In this document: one piece after another, positions 39,958-48,633 of the stretch | How positions within the stretch are numbered: the first letter of the stretch is position 1 | How the letters are laid out: every line of letters starts with the position of its first letter | Source: Acinetobacter calcoaceticus | GTDB lineage: Bacteria > Pseudomonadota > Gammaproteobacteria > Pseudomonadales > Moraxellaceae | Length of the DNA stretch: 64,000 nucleotides | Reading direction: 5' to 3' | Assembly: GCF_016508255.1 (NCBI RefSeq) | Contig: NZ_JADVKT010000004.1 | Coordinates: 186,001 to 250,000, forward strand | Program-made: the position numbers and the translations under genes | The notes under the pieces: model-generated | Database searches by the model: none | What the model was told of the DNA's origin: nothing | Seen by the model: the letters and a program-made list of their open reading frames with translations, nothing else

Positions 39958-40032
39958 CATTGTCGTTTTCGCTTACAGCATCTGTCGTTTTTGAGTATTT
40001 TTCTTACACAGCTTTAACGGCATTATAGCTCC

Positions 40033-40183
40033 ACGGCACAGGGAAGCAGTCAGGATGACGCAAAAGGATAGGACGCCGTAGGAAGATAAAATAAACTTAG
40101 ATTAAGTTTATTTGCAAGGATGTGACATTGGACGTTGAAATGAGACCCGCATGATCAGGATGATTAAATGCGGGTTTTCTCTT
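40033..40183 (+). ncRNA. Candidate CsrA/RsmA-sequestering small RNA
   Basis: An unannotated transcript of about 150 bases is proposed. A -10-like TATAGC lies at 40024-40029, and ACGGC (40033-40037) pairs with GCCGT (40075-40079). Two short hairpins hold GGA in the loop: GTCA-GGA-TGAC (40049-40059) and ATCA-GGA-TGAT (40154-40164). An 11-bp stem lies at 40089-40113. It ends in a terminator, ACCCGCAT/ATGCGGGT (40145-40175) with a T-rich tail. Eight GGA motifs fall within 40042-40160. This density, with GGA in loops, is the hallmark of CsrB/RsmZ-type RNAs that titrate CsrA. No long reading frame competes. Promoter and ends are inferred. Confidence 0.7.
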
Positions 40184-40392
40184 TTCTATCTTTTATTTTT
40201 TGCGCTAAGTTCTTTTAGTTTTAACTTCTTCTTATTGAGTTCATTATCGCCTTGTCTTATGACAATAACATGACACTTCTCATTCGATTAATCATTATTT
40301 TTCATTTGTTTTAAAAGTATCTGTATAAAGTAGTGCTCTCATGCATTTTGAGTTAGGCTGTGTGTTCTCTCTTTTTGACATGGTCCGATAAA

Positions 40393-40743
40393 ATGTTAAA
40401 AATTTACGGAATTAAAAACTGTAACTCAATGAAAAAAGCATTTGATGCATTGCAAGCTAAAGCGCTTAACTATGATTTTCATGATTATAAAAAACAAGGG
40501 ATTGATGCAGATACTTTAAAAATCTGGTTAAAAGAAATTGGGCAAGATACTGTTCTCAACAAAAAAGGGACGACTTGGCGTAAACTCTCAGAAGAAGAAC
40601 AAAATCGCGCATTAAGCAGTGAAGACAACCTTATTGAAGCACTCATTGCTCAACCAAGTCTAATTAAAAGACCAGTTTTACAAACCTCACAAGGTTTCAT
40701 TGTCGGTTTTGATGAAGCGATATATCAAAATATCCAAGCGTAA
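40393..40743 (+). CDS. ArsC/Spx-family thioredoxin-fold protein (YffB-like)
   Basis: A 116-residue protein starting MLKIYGIKNCNSMKKAFDALQAK, with the single Cys and CxxM arrangement of YffB/Spx-like members of the arsenate reductase family. LNKKGTTWRKLSEEE and SLIKRPVLQT (the cis-Pro region) are conserved in the family. It lacks a second catalytic cysteine, so arsenate reduction is unlikely to be its role; YffB-like proteins are suspected glutathione-linked thiol reductases. The ATG at 40393 is chosen because homology starts there; an 11-codon extension is not supported. Confidence 0.88.
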   Translation: MLKIYGIKNCNSMKKAFDALQAKALNYDFHDYKKQGIDADTLKIWLKEIGQDTVLNKKGTTWRKLSEEEQNRALSSEDNLIEALIAQPSLIKRPVLQTSQGFIVGFDEAIYQNIQA

Positions 40744-40771
40744 AAAAACGAGCCATTTGGCTCGTTTTTTT
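40742..40771. terminator. Bidirectional terminator between yffB-like and DUF2147 genes
   Basis: A perfect 13-bp stem AAAAAAACGAGCC/GGCTCGTTTTTTT with an ATTT loop. Confidence 0.93.
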
Positions 40772-40781
40772 AATAAGGCTT

Positions 40782-41219
40782 TTAGTTAGCACGAATCCAC
40801 GTTTGGTTACGACCAAGTGCAGAGACACCAATATAGCCACGCAATTTAAGCTTCTTACCGCCATCTGTTAACTCACCTTTCAATTTGTAAGTTTTGCCAG
40901 ATTTTGGATCTAAAATCGTACCGTTTTCATAACTATTGCCACCTACATTTTTCAAATTATGTACAATGGTGACACCTTTAAGCGGTTTGTTTTTGTACGG
41001 ACCTTCACATTTTGTACAAGCGTTTTCTTCGCCTGGCGTCAAAATGTTTTGAATGGCAGCAGTTAAGGTTCCATCCTTCTGTTCCGTAAATTTAACTACG
41101 GCTTTTGGCTTATTGGTCTGATCATCAATTGTTTTCCATACCGTTCCATTGAGTGAATCAGCCGCATTGGCAAATGCAGCCATACCAATGAGTCCTAAAG
41201 CTAAAGCAATCTTTTTCAT
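40782..41219 (-). CDS. Exported DUF2147 protein
   Basis: A 145-residue protein with a clear signal peptide (MKKIALALGLIGMAAFANA). The DUF2147 pattern follows: GTVWKTIDDQTNKPKAVVKF, an N-terminal beta half, a CTKCEGPYKNKPLKG Cys pair, ILDPKSGKTYKLKG and LKLRGYIGVSALGRNQTW. Its periplasmic function is unknown. The ATG at 41219 is used because the 55-codon upstream extension has no signal-peptide logic, and AAGGA lies about 11 bases ahead of it. Confidence 0.88.
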   Translation of the reverse strand: MKKIALALGLIGMAAFANAADSLNGTVWKTIDDQTNKPKAVVKFTEQKDGTLTAAIQNILTPGEENACTKCEGPYKNKPLKGVTIVHNLKNVGGNSYENGTILDPKSGKTYKLKGELTDGGKKLKLRGYIGVSALGRNQTWIRAN

Positions 41220-41371
41220 TTTTGTAATATCCTTGGGTCTTTCAAGATTTTTAGTATTCAGAAGTCGCAAAGATATTGCAATTTTTGAATGTGACTGTTT
41301 CGTGTAACCTTGTAATCTTGCAAAATAAAATTTACAAGAAAACAAGAAACTAGCATAAAAATGGATGCTGT

Positions 41372-42283
41372 ATGAATATATCAAATGTTTGGAAATATTA
41401 CTTTACAGAAACTTTTCTTAAAACAACAATTCGCAAGCCAAGTCAGCTAAATTTGCCAGCTACTGCCTTACGTCCCGTTCTAGATCAGATGTGTCGTGCT
41501 TTTCCACGACAAAAAAATGTTACTGTTCGCCCGATTCGCCTAGCAGGCATTAAAGGTGAAGAAATTAAACCGCAAGATTCAGCCACTCAACTGATTTTTC
41601 ACATTCACGGTGGTGCTTTTTTTCTTGGCAGTGTTAAAACCCATCATGCCTTTATGACGGATTTAGCTGCTCGCACCCAAATGCAGATTATTCATGTGGA
41701 CTATCCACTTGCGCCTGAACATCCATACCCTGAGGCCACCGAAGCTCTATATGACATCTATCAATCTTTAGTAGTACAAGGTATTCAACCTAAAGATATT
41801 ATTTTGTCAGGTGATTCATGCGGAGCAAATTTAGCACTGGCACTTTGTTTACGCTTAAAAGAACAACCCGAACTCATGCCGAGTGGTCTTATTTTATTAT
41901 CACCATTTCTGGATTTAACGCTAACCAGCGAGTCTCTCAGATATAACAAAAAACATGATGCCTTATTGTCTATCGAAGCTCTTCAAACAGGAACCCAATA
42001 CTATATAGGTAATCAAATTGCAGCTGATGACCCACGTGTTTCCCCTATTTTCGATGACTTGCATGGCCTACCACCAACCTTGGTTCAAGTGGGTTCCAAA
42101 GAAATATTATTAGACGATGCCAAGCGGTTTAGAGAAAAAGCTGAAGAAGCTGGCGTTAAAGTTCAATTCAAACTTTATACAGGCATGTGGCATAACTTCC
42201 AGATGTTTAATGCATGGTTTGATGAAGCCAAACAAGCATTGGCAGATATTGCTGAATTTGCTCACGAACTAGATAAAACTTAA
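41372..42283 (+). CDS. Hormone-sensitive-lipase-family esterase
   Basis: A 303-residue alpha/beta hydrolase. The oxyanion-hole HGG motif lies at residues 79-81 (FHIHGGAFFLGS), the nucleophile S149 in SGDSCGAN, the catalytic Asp in LLDDAKRF and His in MWHNFQMF. This is the bacterial HSL (family IV) layout, typical of esterases for short-chain acyl esters. No signal peptide is seen, so it should be cytoplasmic. The natural substrate is unknown. It diverges from the DUF2147 gene. Confidence 0.9.
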   Translation: MNISNVWKYYFTETFLKTTIRKPSQLNLPATALRPVLDQMCRAFPRQKNVTVRPIRLAGIKGEEIKPQDSATQLIFHIHGGAFFLGSVKTHHAFMTDLAARTQMQIIHVDYPLAPEHPYPEATEALYDIYQSLVVQGIQPKDIILSGDSCGANLALALCLRLKEQPELMPSGLILLSPFLDLTLTSESLRYNKKHDALLSIEALQTGTQYYIGNQIAADDPRVSPIFDDLHGLPPTLVQVGSKEILLDDAKRFREKAEEAGVKVQFKLYTGMWHNFQMFNAWFDEAKQALADIAEFAHELDKT

Positions 42284-42457
42284 TTTATCTATAAATGATG
42301 TGAATAGGCCTCAAAACTTTTCACATCATTTACTTTATAAAAAGTCATCATGTATAAATTGAAAATCATGTTATGTTTAAAACATAAATTATTTAAACAA
42401 TCCAATTTTAGGATGGTCCAACAAAGAGGCATCTATATTTAGGAGGCCTTACTTATT

Positions 42458-43651
42458 ATGAAAAGTCGTTTCATCACTCATCCAATACATAGAATAAAAC
42501 AGGTGATAATCGATTTCATCTACAATAATCACATCATCAACTGGACGCCACTACAAAAAAGTGCACTGATGCTTACACTTGCCTGTGCAATGAATTTCAG
42601 TTGGATTTTATGGAAAGGTTATATTCTAATTACCCCTAGTGTCTGGCAATGGACACATTTACCTTTAGTTGAGTCGCAAATCTGGCTCAATTTATTAACC
42701 TTATTTTTATTGGCTCTTTTGATTATCCCCTGCTATCGTTATAAAAATGATGAATGGGCTCAACGAATTATTCCTTTAGTGAGCGTGCAATTTTTTACGC
42801 TCATGCTATGCCACGATGGATATTTAATTGGCAGCATTAGCCCCGCCACTATGGTCGGTTATGTCGGCACGATTGGGGTAGGTCTGGTGTTATTTGACCG
42901 AAAAATTGTTTATAGCGCCCTTATACCTGCAACAATTATTTTAATCGTATGTACTTATTTGAGTATGAAAGGTGTTGTACCTTACGCACCCTTATTTAAT
43001 CTGATTGCCATGCAACGTGCTCAAACCAATCCTTTTTGGTTAGGAAGCATGGCTTTTTTTATTATGCCCATTTTATTGGCATGTTTTATTTTATTTGAAA
43101 TATTACTCACCCAATGGCGTCAGCGTGAAACTTATATTCAACGTTTAAGCCAACTTGATCCATTAACTAACGTATTAAATAGACGTAGTTTAAATACGCA
43201 TTTAGAGTCGCTACACCAACAGCAATTTGATTATGCAGTAGTACTTCTTGATATCGATCATTTTAAAAAAATTAATGATATATATGGCCATCACCAAGGT
43301 GATCAGGTCTTAATTGAAATTGCTCAATGTCTTTCCGAGAACTTGCGTAGTGAGGATATTATTGGTCGATTTGGTGGAGAGGAATTTATTTTATTACTTC
43401 CCCACACCGATATCATTCAAGCAGAAAAAATTGCTGAGCGCTGTCGCCATGCTTTGCAAGAATTGCCTGTTTGTAGTGCTCAAAATAGTCCCATTCATAT
43501 TAGTGCAAGTTTTGGAATAAGCAGTTCAGCTTTTGCACAAGATCCTTATCTCGTTATTCGGCAGGCTGACCAAGCTCTCTACGCGGTGAAAGCTTCAGGT
43601 CGTAATCAGGTACGTACATTTCATCAGACTGAAGCTATTGATACTTTATGA
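42458..43651 (+). CDS. Membrane-anchored diguanylate cyclase (GGDEF)
   Basis: A 397-residue protein. The N-terminal half (about residues 30-220) holds six or so membrane helices and no recognisable sensor domain. The C-terminal GGDEF domain has LDPLTNVLNRRSL, LDIDHFKKINDIYGHHQGDQ and the catalytic GGEEF, preceded five residues upstream by RSED, an RxxD product-inhibition I-site. It should therefore make cyclic di-GMP and be feedback-inhibited. No EAL or HD-GYP domain is present. AGGAGG lies 12 bases before the ATG. The 3' end overlaps convergent dsbD by 6 bp. Confidence 0.92.
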   Translation: MKSRFITHPIHRIKQVIIDFIYNNHIINWTPLQKSALMLTLACAMNFSWILWKGYILITPSVWQWTHLPLVESQIWLNLLTLFLLALLIIPCYRYKNDEWAQRIIPLVSVQFFTLMLCHDGYLIGSISPATMVGYVGTIGVGLVLFDRKIVYSALIPATIILIVCTYLSMKGVVPYAPLFNLIAMQRAQTNPFWLGSMAFFIMPILLACFILFEILLTQWRQRETYIQRLSQLDPLTNVLNRRSLNTHLESLHQQQFDYAVVLLDIDHFKKINDIYGHHQGDQVLIEIAQCLSENLRSEDIIGRFGGEEFILLLPHTDIIQAEKIAERCRHALQELPVCSAQNSPIHISASFGISSSAFAQDPYLVIRQADQALYAVKASGRNQVRTFHQTEAIDTL

Positions 43652-45472
43652 TTGTTTTAGTTTTGCCAAACTCGCGAGTTGTTGCAAAAGTTCTTGCTGA
43701 CTAAAAGCACCTGTTAAGCGTAAAGCACGAATTTCTTTTTGCTCGGGGCTTAAAAATAAATAGGTCGGTGGTCCTAAAATATTCCATTGCTTGAGTAGCG
43801 CTTCATGTGACTGGTCATAATGACTCAAATCAAGCTTAATTAAATAGTAAGGTGCAAGAGCAGACTGAACCTCGGGTGCTTTTAAAATACGGTGCTCAAT
43901 CGGTTGGCAAGCAACACACCAATCTGCATAGACATCAACCACAATAGCCCGATCAGTAGGCGCTGCTGCTAAAATCTTTTGGAAGTCTGCCGCGCTAGTC
44001 GCAACATGCCACTCGGCCATATGGTCAGAACTTTGCAAAGTTCGATTTTGAATATGCTGATATTGGTTATAGGCTACAAAAGGGGTAACGATTAATAATA
44101 AGATCGCATAGAGCCACTGTAGCTGCCCTTTTTTCCAGAAAAACTGATAAACAGCATAGGCTATAAAAGCGAGGCCTAGTACTAAACTAAGTACTTGCAT
44201 GCCCCAATCTGGCAATAAAGGACGAATAAAGTAGAGGCTTAAACCCAACATCAAAAAAGCAAAAATCACTTTAATCTGATGCATCCAGTCGCCCGCTTTA
44301 GGCAAGAATTTTGCCCCTAAAATACTTGCCAGCAGTAGCGGAATTCCCATTCCAAAACCTAGGCAGAATAAAAGCAAAGCGCCTTGCCATTGGTTTTGTG
44401 TTTGAGAAATAAATAATAAAGTTCCAGCGAGAGGTGCAGTCATACAAGGACCGACCAAGAGTGCAGAAACCACACCCATGACTCCCGCACCGACTAAAGT
44501 GCCACCTTGTTGCATTGACTGAATACGGTCAAGTCTGTTTAACCACGTTTGCGGTAAACGAAGTTCAAATAAGCCAAATAGGTTCAGAGCAAAGATAATA
44601 AACAACAAACTAAAAGCAATTAAAGTCGCAGGCTGTTGTAACCAGCGCTGAAAATTTAAACCTGCCGAAGAAGCAATTAAACCTAAACCTGCATAGACCA
44701 ATGCCATGCTGCAAACAAAAGTAAGTGCAATGGTCCAAGCCTTTAGACCTTTATGTTCTCGAATAATTAATGAAGTTAAAATAGGCAACATCGGTAAAGA
44801 ACATGGTGTAAATGCGAGCAACATGCCTAAACCGAGAAATAATAAAATCCCATACCAAAGCGAGTGCTCAATTAACTTAGCTGACCAGATCTGATCTTGC
44901 GCAATTTGTGGCGTAGATAAATCTACTACAGGCTCTGTACTCTGCCCTTTTTCTAAAAGTTTTGAATCTGAAGAAGCTTCTGGTTGAGTATTTGCCAAAT
45001 CGAGCAGTCGTTTTGGCGCTGTTCCTGCTTGGTTTTGCACACCAACTAAGCCATCTGCATCAGTTTGAAACTCAATAGTTTGTGGCGGATAACAAATACG
45101 ATCTTTGGCACAGCCCTGCCAAGTCACACTATAGTGCTCTGAAGGTTTGGTCTTAATTTGGAAATTGATTTGATGATAATAAACCTGACTTTGCCCATAG
45201 TTTTCATCATATTGAGAAACGGCTTTAGGCAAATTTAAAGCTAAAGGTTGAGTACCTTGTTGTACAGTAAATTTATGTTGGTATAGATAATAATTCGGCT
45301 GAATCTGCCACGATAATTTCGCGATATGCGATTGTGGCGACTCAACCGAAAATGAAAAAGCCTGTTCTGGTGACAGTAGCTTATCTTCTGCAAAAACAAA
45401 CTGGCTTAGTACAAAAGTAGCGGCTGCTAGAAAATAAATAATTCCCTGAGAAATAAGCTTTTTCATTAACAT
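43646..45472 (-). CDS. dsbD: Thiol:disulfide interchange protein DsbD
   Basis: A 608-residue inner-membrane reductase passing electrons from cytoplasmic thioredoxin to periplasmic partners. A signal peptide is followed by the alpha domain with its Cys pair in WQGCAKDRICYPP, eight membrane helices with Cys in FTPCSLPMLPI and LVGPCMTAPLAG, and a C-terminal thioredoxin-like domain with WCVAC. All six redox cysteines are present. The start is uncertain: TTG 45475, ATG 45472 or ATG 45466, none with a good ribosome binding site. It lies 18 bp downstream of an outer-membrane protein gene. Confidence 0.94.
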   Translation of the reverse strand: MLMKKLISQGIIYFLAAATFVLSQFVFAEDKLLSPEQAFSFSVESPQSHIAKLSWQIQPNYYLYQHKFTVQQGTQPLALNLPKAVSQYDENYGQSQVYYHQINFQIKTKPSEHYSVTWQGCAKDRICYPPQTIEFQTDADGLVGVQNQAGTAPKRLLDLANTQPEASSDSKLLEKGQSTEPVVDLSTPQIAQDQIWSAKLIEHSLWYGILLFLGLGMLLAFTPCSLPMLPILTSLIIREHKGLKAWTIALTFVCSMALVYAGLGLIASSAGLNFQRWLQQPATLIAFSLLFIIFALNLFGLFELRLPQTWLNRLDRIQSMQQGGTLVGAGVMGVVSALLVGPCMTAPLAGTLLFISQTQNQWQGALLLFCLGFGMGIPLLLASILGAKFLPKAGDWMHQIKVIFAFLMLGLSLYFIRPLLPDWGMQVLSLVLGLAFIAYAVYQFFWKKGQLQWLYAILLLIVTPFVAYNQYQHIQNRTLQSSDHMAEWHVATSAADFQKILAAAPTDRAIVVDVYADWCVACQPIEHRILKAPEVQSALAPYYLIKLDLSHYDQSHEALLKQWNILGPPTYLFLSPEQKEIRALRLTGAFSQQELLQQLASLAKLKQS

Positions 45473-45490
45473 CAATTCAAGTTAGTTTTA

Positions 45491-46258
45491 TCAGAATAAG
45501 AATGCCATACCTAAGCCACCTCGGTAGCCCTTATCTTGACCATCCAAATCAACACCTACACTTGCATCAAGTTGAGTACGTTTATTTAGTGCATAAACTA
45601 AACCTGTGCCTAAGCTATATTGGTAGTCTTGGCTTTCAGCTTTACGATAAACAAATTCAGAATAGCCAGAAAGTTTACCGGCAATCTTATAATTGATTGT
45701 TGGAATAGCTGTCACAGCCCAGTTGCTGTTTTGCACTTCGTAACGCATGGTAATTGCAGTATTGATCAAATCATTATATTGATAAGCCACTGCCGAACTT
45801 AAACTATAAATATCATCATGTGCAGTGAACTCATCATTACCCGTCGCAATGACAGCTTGAGCCAGCACAGCCATTGTTAAATTGTCATCATTTAAGTCAA
45901 TAGCTCTTTTTAAACCGATGCTTACATCGCCTAAACCAGAGGTATCAGTGGTTTTACCTGCACGTTTGGTTTGAGTCCACCCGGGACCTTGCCAGCCTAA
46001 TTGTAATTCTAAGTTCTTAGCCAAACCTGTACGGAATAACATATCCCCATTTACGGTTACGGTCTTTTCTTTCACGCCATCAACAGTTGATTCTGTATAA
46101 GTTGCACTTGGTAAACCTTGTTCCCAAGCTAACTGACCTACTGGAGTGATGCCTGTTCCAAAGCCTGAACCTGGACGGTCAAACGAGAACTCTGCTGCGA
46201 AAGTACTTCCTGCTGCAACGGTGGTCAGAGCAAAAGTTAAAATTTGTACTATTTTCAT
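45491..46258 (-). CDS. Outer-membrane beta-barrel protein, 'transporter' family
   Basis: A 255-residue exported protein with a signal peptide ending TFA before AEFSFDRPGSGFGTGITPVGQLAWEQGLPSATY. The remainder alternates polar and hydrophobic residues and ends in GLGMAFLF, typical of a barrel. It resembles the phenol/MetA-degradation-type outer-membrane family annotated only as 'transporter'. The ATG at 46258 follows GGAT by nine bases. It lies between an ankyrin-repeat gene and dsbD on one strand, with very small gaps. Confidence 0.75.
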   Translation of the reverse strand: MKIVQILTFALTTVAAGSTFAAEFSFDRPGSGFGTGITPVGQLAWEQGLPSATYTESTVDGVKEKTVTVNGDMLFRTGLAKNLELQLGWQGPGWTQTKRAGKTTDTSGLGDVSIGLKRAIDLNDDNLTMAVLAQAVIATGNDEFTAHDDIYSLSSAVAYQYNDLINTAITMRYEVQNSNWAVTAIPTINYKIAGKLSGYSEFVYRKAESQDYQYSLGTGLVYALNKRTQLDASVGVDLDGQDKGYRGGLGMAFLF

Positions 46259-46270
46259 TTTAATATCCAA

Positions 46271-46816
46271 TCAAGTAGTGAGTTCTTTTGACATTTTTGC
46301 TCCATGACGGCGCAATAACTCTAGTGTTTCACGCTCTTCTTGAAGCGCTTCTGACCAATCTATTTCATCAAAATCACAATCAAAGAACAACTGACTGATT
46401 GAAGATAAAATGGTGAGTCCTTCTTCATCACGTGTGTTTGGATCAACTTTTTCATCAAGTAAACGTTGAACCGCTGGTGCACATGCTGAGCTCGCAGCAT
46501 CCCATAACGGACCATAAAACTCTTCTGCGTCCCAAAGATGTACATTCGCTTTGGCCTGAATCAAAGCTTCGAGAATATCGAGGTAAACTTGTAACGCTTG
46601 TTGCTTTTCTTCTTTTGCTAATGGTGTACCTGCTTCATAAGCTTCCGATACATTTTCCCACCATTTAAAAATTCCATCACAGATAATTGACACAGGTGGT
46701 CCCTGTTCCAGATCAATAAAATTCGGATCAAGTCCTTCAGCAAGTAATTTCTGCACTTGCGCGAGTTCTAATTCTTCTATGGCTTTAATTAAAGCTTGCT
46801 GCTGGGTGGTTAACAT
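46271..46816 (-). CDS. Ankyrin-repeat protein
   Basis: A 181-residue soluble protein with ankyrin-like helices: ALIKAIEELELAQVQKLLAEGLDPNFID, LEALIQAKANVHLWDAEEF, and APAVQRLLDEKVDPNTRDEEGLTILSS. These repeats mediate protein-protein contacts; the partner is unknown. GAGAG sits six bases before the ATG at 46816, so this start is preferred to the ATG two codons upstream. No signal peptide. It heads a probable three-gene unit with the barrel protein and dsbD. Confidence 0.8.
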   Translation of the reverse strand: MLTTQQQALIKAIEELELAQVQKLLAEGLDPNFIDLEQGPPVSIICDGIFKWWENVSEAYEAGTPLAKEEKQQALQVYLDILEALIQAKANVHLWDAEEFYGPLWDAASSACAPAVQRLLDEKVDPNTRDEEGLTILSSISQLFFDCDFDEIDWSEALQEERETLELLRRHGAKMSKELTT

Positions 46817-46936
46817 GACCATCTCTCAAAAATATATTAGGACTATTATGCCTAATCTCTTATCCAGATTTTAGAGGTTGATTGCATTGCATTGCAAACC
46901 TAATGTTGTGAATAGTTTTATTTTCGTCAAATATAA

Positions 46937-46958
46937 AAAAAGCCCCGAAGGGCTTTTT
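46937..46958 (-). terminator. Terminator after the HPF-like gene
   Basis: A perfect 9-bp stem AAAAAGCCC/GGGCTTTTT with a CGAA tetraloop and minus-strand T run. Confidence 0.9.
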
Positions 46959-46965
46959 AGCATTT

Positions 46966-47316
46966 TTAAACTTCATCATCAATGAATTCAGGTTGCCCAC
47001 CTCTCGGGTGTTCTTTTTTCTCAAAGGTATGTTCGAGGCTGCGTTTTAATTTTTCAATTGCGCCATGAATTGAAGCATCAATATTGCCTGCTTTATGGTG
47101 CACTGCAATTGGTTTCAAACCAGAAGGACGTGCTTCGATCATACATTGGATGTCTTTGTCGCCACCTTTATCCCCATTTTCATCACTAAAATGAACCGAG
47201 AAATGCGTAATACGTTCGCTATGACGTTGGAATTCTTGAGTAAGTTCTGCACGTACATAAGTAATTAAACGTTCACTATTATGGATGTTTTTATCTGTGC
47301 GGATTTCAATATTCAT
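46966..47316 (-). CDS. HPF/RaiA-family ribosome-associated protein
   Basis: A 116-residue protein with the S30AE/HPF fold pattern: MNIEIRTDKNIHNSERLITYVRAEL, THFSVHFSDENGDKGGDKDIQCMIEARPSGLKPIAVHHKAGNID and a helix ending in HTFEKKEHPRGG. Such proteins bind the 30S subunit and promote dimerisation or protection in stationary phase. It is shorter and more diverged than canonical HPF, so its exact role is open. The ATG at 47316 has AGAGAGG nine bases upstream and is preferred to one three codons earlier. Confidence 0.8.
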   Translation of the reverse strand: MNIEIRTDKNIHNSERLITYVRAELTQEFQRHSERITHFSVHFSDENGDKGGDKDIQCMIEARPSGLKPIAVHHKAGNIDASIHGAIEKLKRSLEHTFEKKEHPRGGQPEFIDDEV

Positions 47317-47568
47317 AAATACCATCCTCTCTTTCTTACTGTGGATCTTTTCTATGCAAAACTTTTTTATGTTGGCATGTTTTAAGCATGCATGAACTGA
47401 CTTAAATTGTACATTTTGATGGTGTAATGGTTTGTTATCTCCTGTCTTAAACGTACTGCTTTTAATTTATTTTGAAGATCTTCATATCTTCAATATCAGT
47501 CCATCTATAAAAATATGCAAGCTGATTTTTTAAATTTTTATGAAAAAACGAACAAAAGGAGAGCAATC

Positions 47569-48534
47569 GTGTCCGAATCTTATCTATCTGGAGCAAAGCT
47601 CATTGAGCGGATTCAAAAGTCTCCTTATTCACGTGATTTAATCGGTTATCACGGACAGCCGCCACAGGTGAAATGGCCTAATAATGCAAAAATTGCTGTG
47701 CAATTTGTTCTTAATTATGAAGAAGGTGGCGAAAAACATATTGAGCATGGCGATGAGGGTTCAGAACAGTTCTTGTCTGAAATTATTGGTGCAGCAAGTT
47801 ACCCAGCTAAACATATGTCGATGGACTCAATGTACGAATATGGTTCACGTGCTGGTTTTTGGCGCATTCATAGTGAGTTCCAAAAGCGCAAACTCCCAAT
47901 GACTATTTTTGGCGTTGCAATGGCGCTAGTCCGCAACCCTTATATTGTGGAAGCAATTAAGCAAGCTGATTATGATGTAGTGTCTCATGGTTATCGCTGG
48001 CTTCACTATCAAGAGAGTGATATCGGACTAGAAAAACAGCATATGGAACAAGCCCTATCTGTTTTAGAAAATTTGTTTGAAAATAAAGTGATAGGTTGGT
48101 ACACAGGACGTGACAGCCCCAATACACGGCAGTTACTTGCAGAGTTCCCGCAAATTCAATACGACTCGGATTATTATGGTGATGACCTCCCTTTTTGGAC
48201 GACGATCACCAACTCTGCTGGTGCATCACGACCACATTTAATTATTCCTTACACCTTAGAATGTAACGACATGAAGTTTTGTTCACCCGGGGGATTTAAT
48301 AGTTCAGAACAGTTTTTTCAATATTTGAAAGATAGTTTTGATGTGCTCTATGCAGAAGGTGAAAGTGCACCAAAAATGATGTCGATTGGTATGCATTGCC
48401 GTATTTTAGGGCATCCTGGTCGTTTTAAAGCCTTACAAAAATTTCTCGACTACATTCAAATGCACGACCGTGTCTGGGTGTGCCGTCGTCAGGATATTGC
48501 GCAGCATTGGTATAAAAATCACATAACTCAATAA
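47569..48534 (+). CDS. puuE: Allantoinase PuuE (metal-independent, polysaccharide-deacetylase fold)
   Basis: A 321-residue enzyme hydrolysing allantoin to allantoate. It shows DLIGYHGQPPQVKWPNNAKIAVQFVLNYEEGGE, EYGSRAGFWRI, DVVSHGYRWLHY and WYTGRDSPNTRQLL, all typical of PuuE. The start is GTG at 47569: AAAGGAGAG lies five bases upstream and the sequence after it matches the family, whereas an earlier start at 47515 has nothing before it. It is the first gene of puuE-uraD-uraH-permease. Confidence 0.93.
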   Translation: MSESYLSGAKLIERIQKSPYSRDLIGYHGQPPQVKWPNNAKIAVQFVLNYEEGGEKHIEHGDEGSEQFLSEIIGAASYPAKHMSMDSMYEYGSRAGFWRIHSEFQKRKLPMTIFGVAMALVRNPYIVEAIKQADYDVVSHGYRWLHYQESDIGLEKQHMEQALSVLENLFENKVIGWYTGRDSPNTRQLLAEFPQIQYDSDYYGDDLPFWTTITNSAGASRPHLIIPYTLECNDMKFCSPGGFNSSEQFFQYLKDSFDVLYAEGESAPKMMSIGMHCRILGHPGRFKALQKFLDYIQMHDRVWVCRRQDIAQHWYKNHITQ

Positions 48535-48633
48535 TTGATTTTTAATTTTCCAAATTCATAAGCGAATCGCAAATCACTATTGGCATTGTTATTGCTAAAA
48601 CTCTATATGACAACAATGAGTTTAGGAATAACA

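Noticed and set aside
40033..40083. 4.5S/SRP RNA, suggested by GGGAAGCAG and GGA-rich text
   Set aside because: The SRP symmetric-loop consensus around GGAAGGAAGCAGCC and its long hairpin are absent; the terminator and GGA loops fit a Csr-type RNA better.
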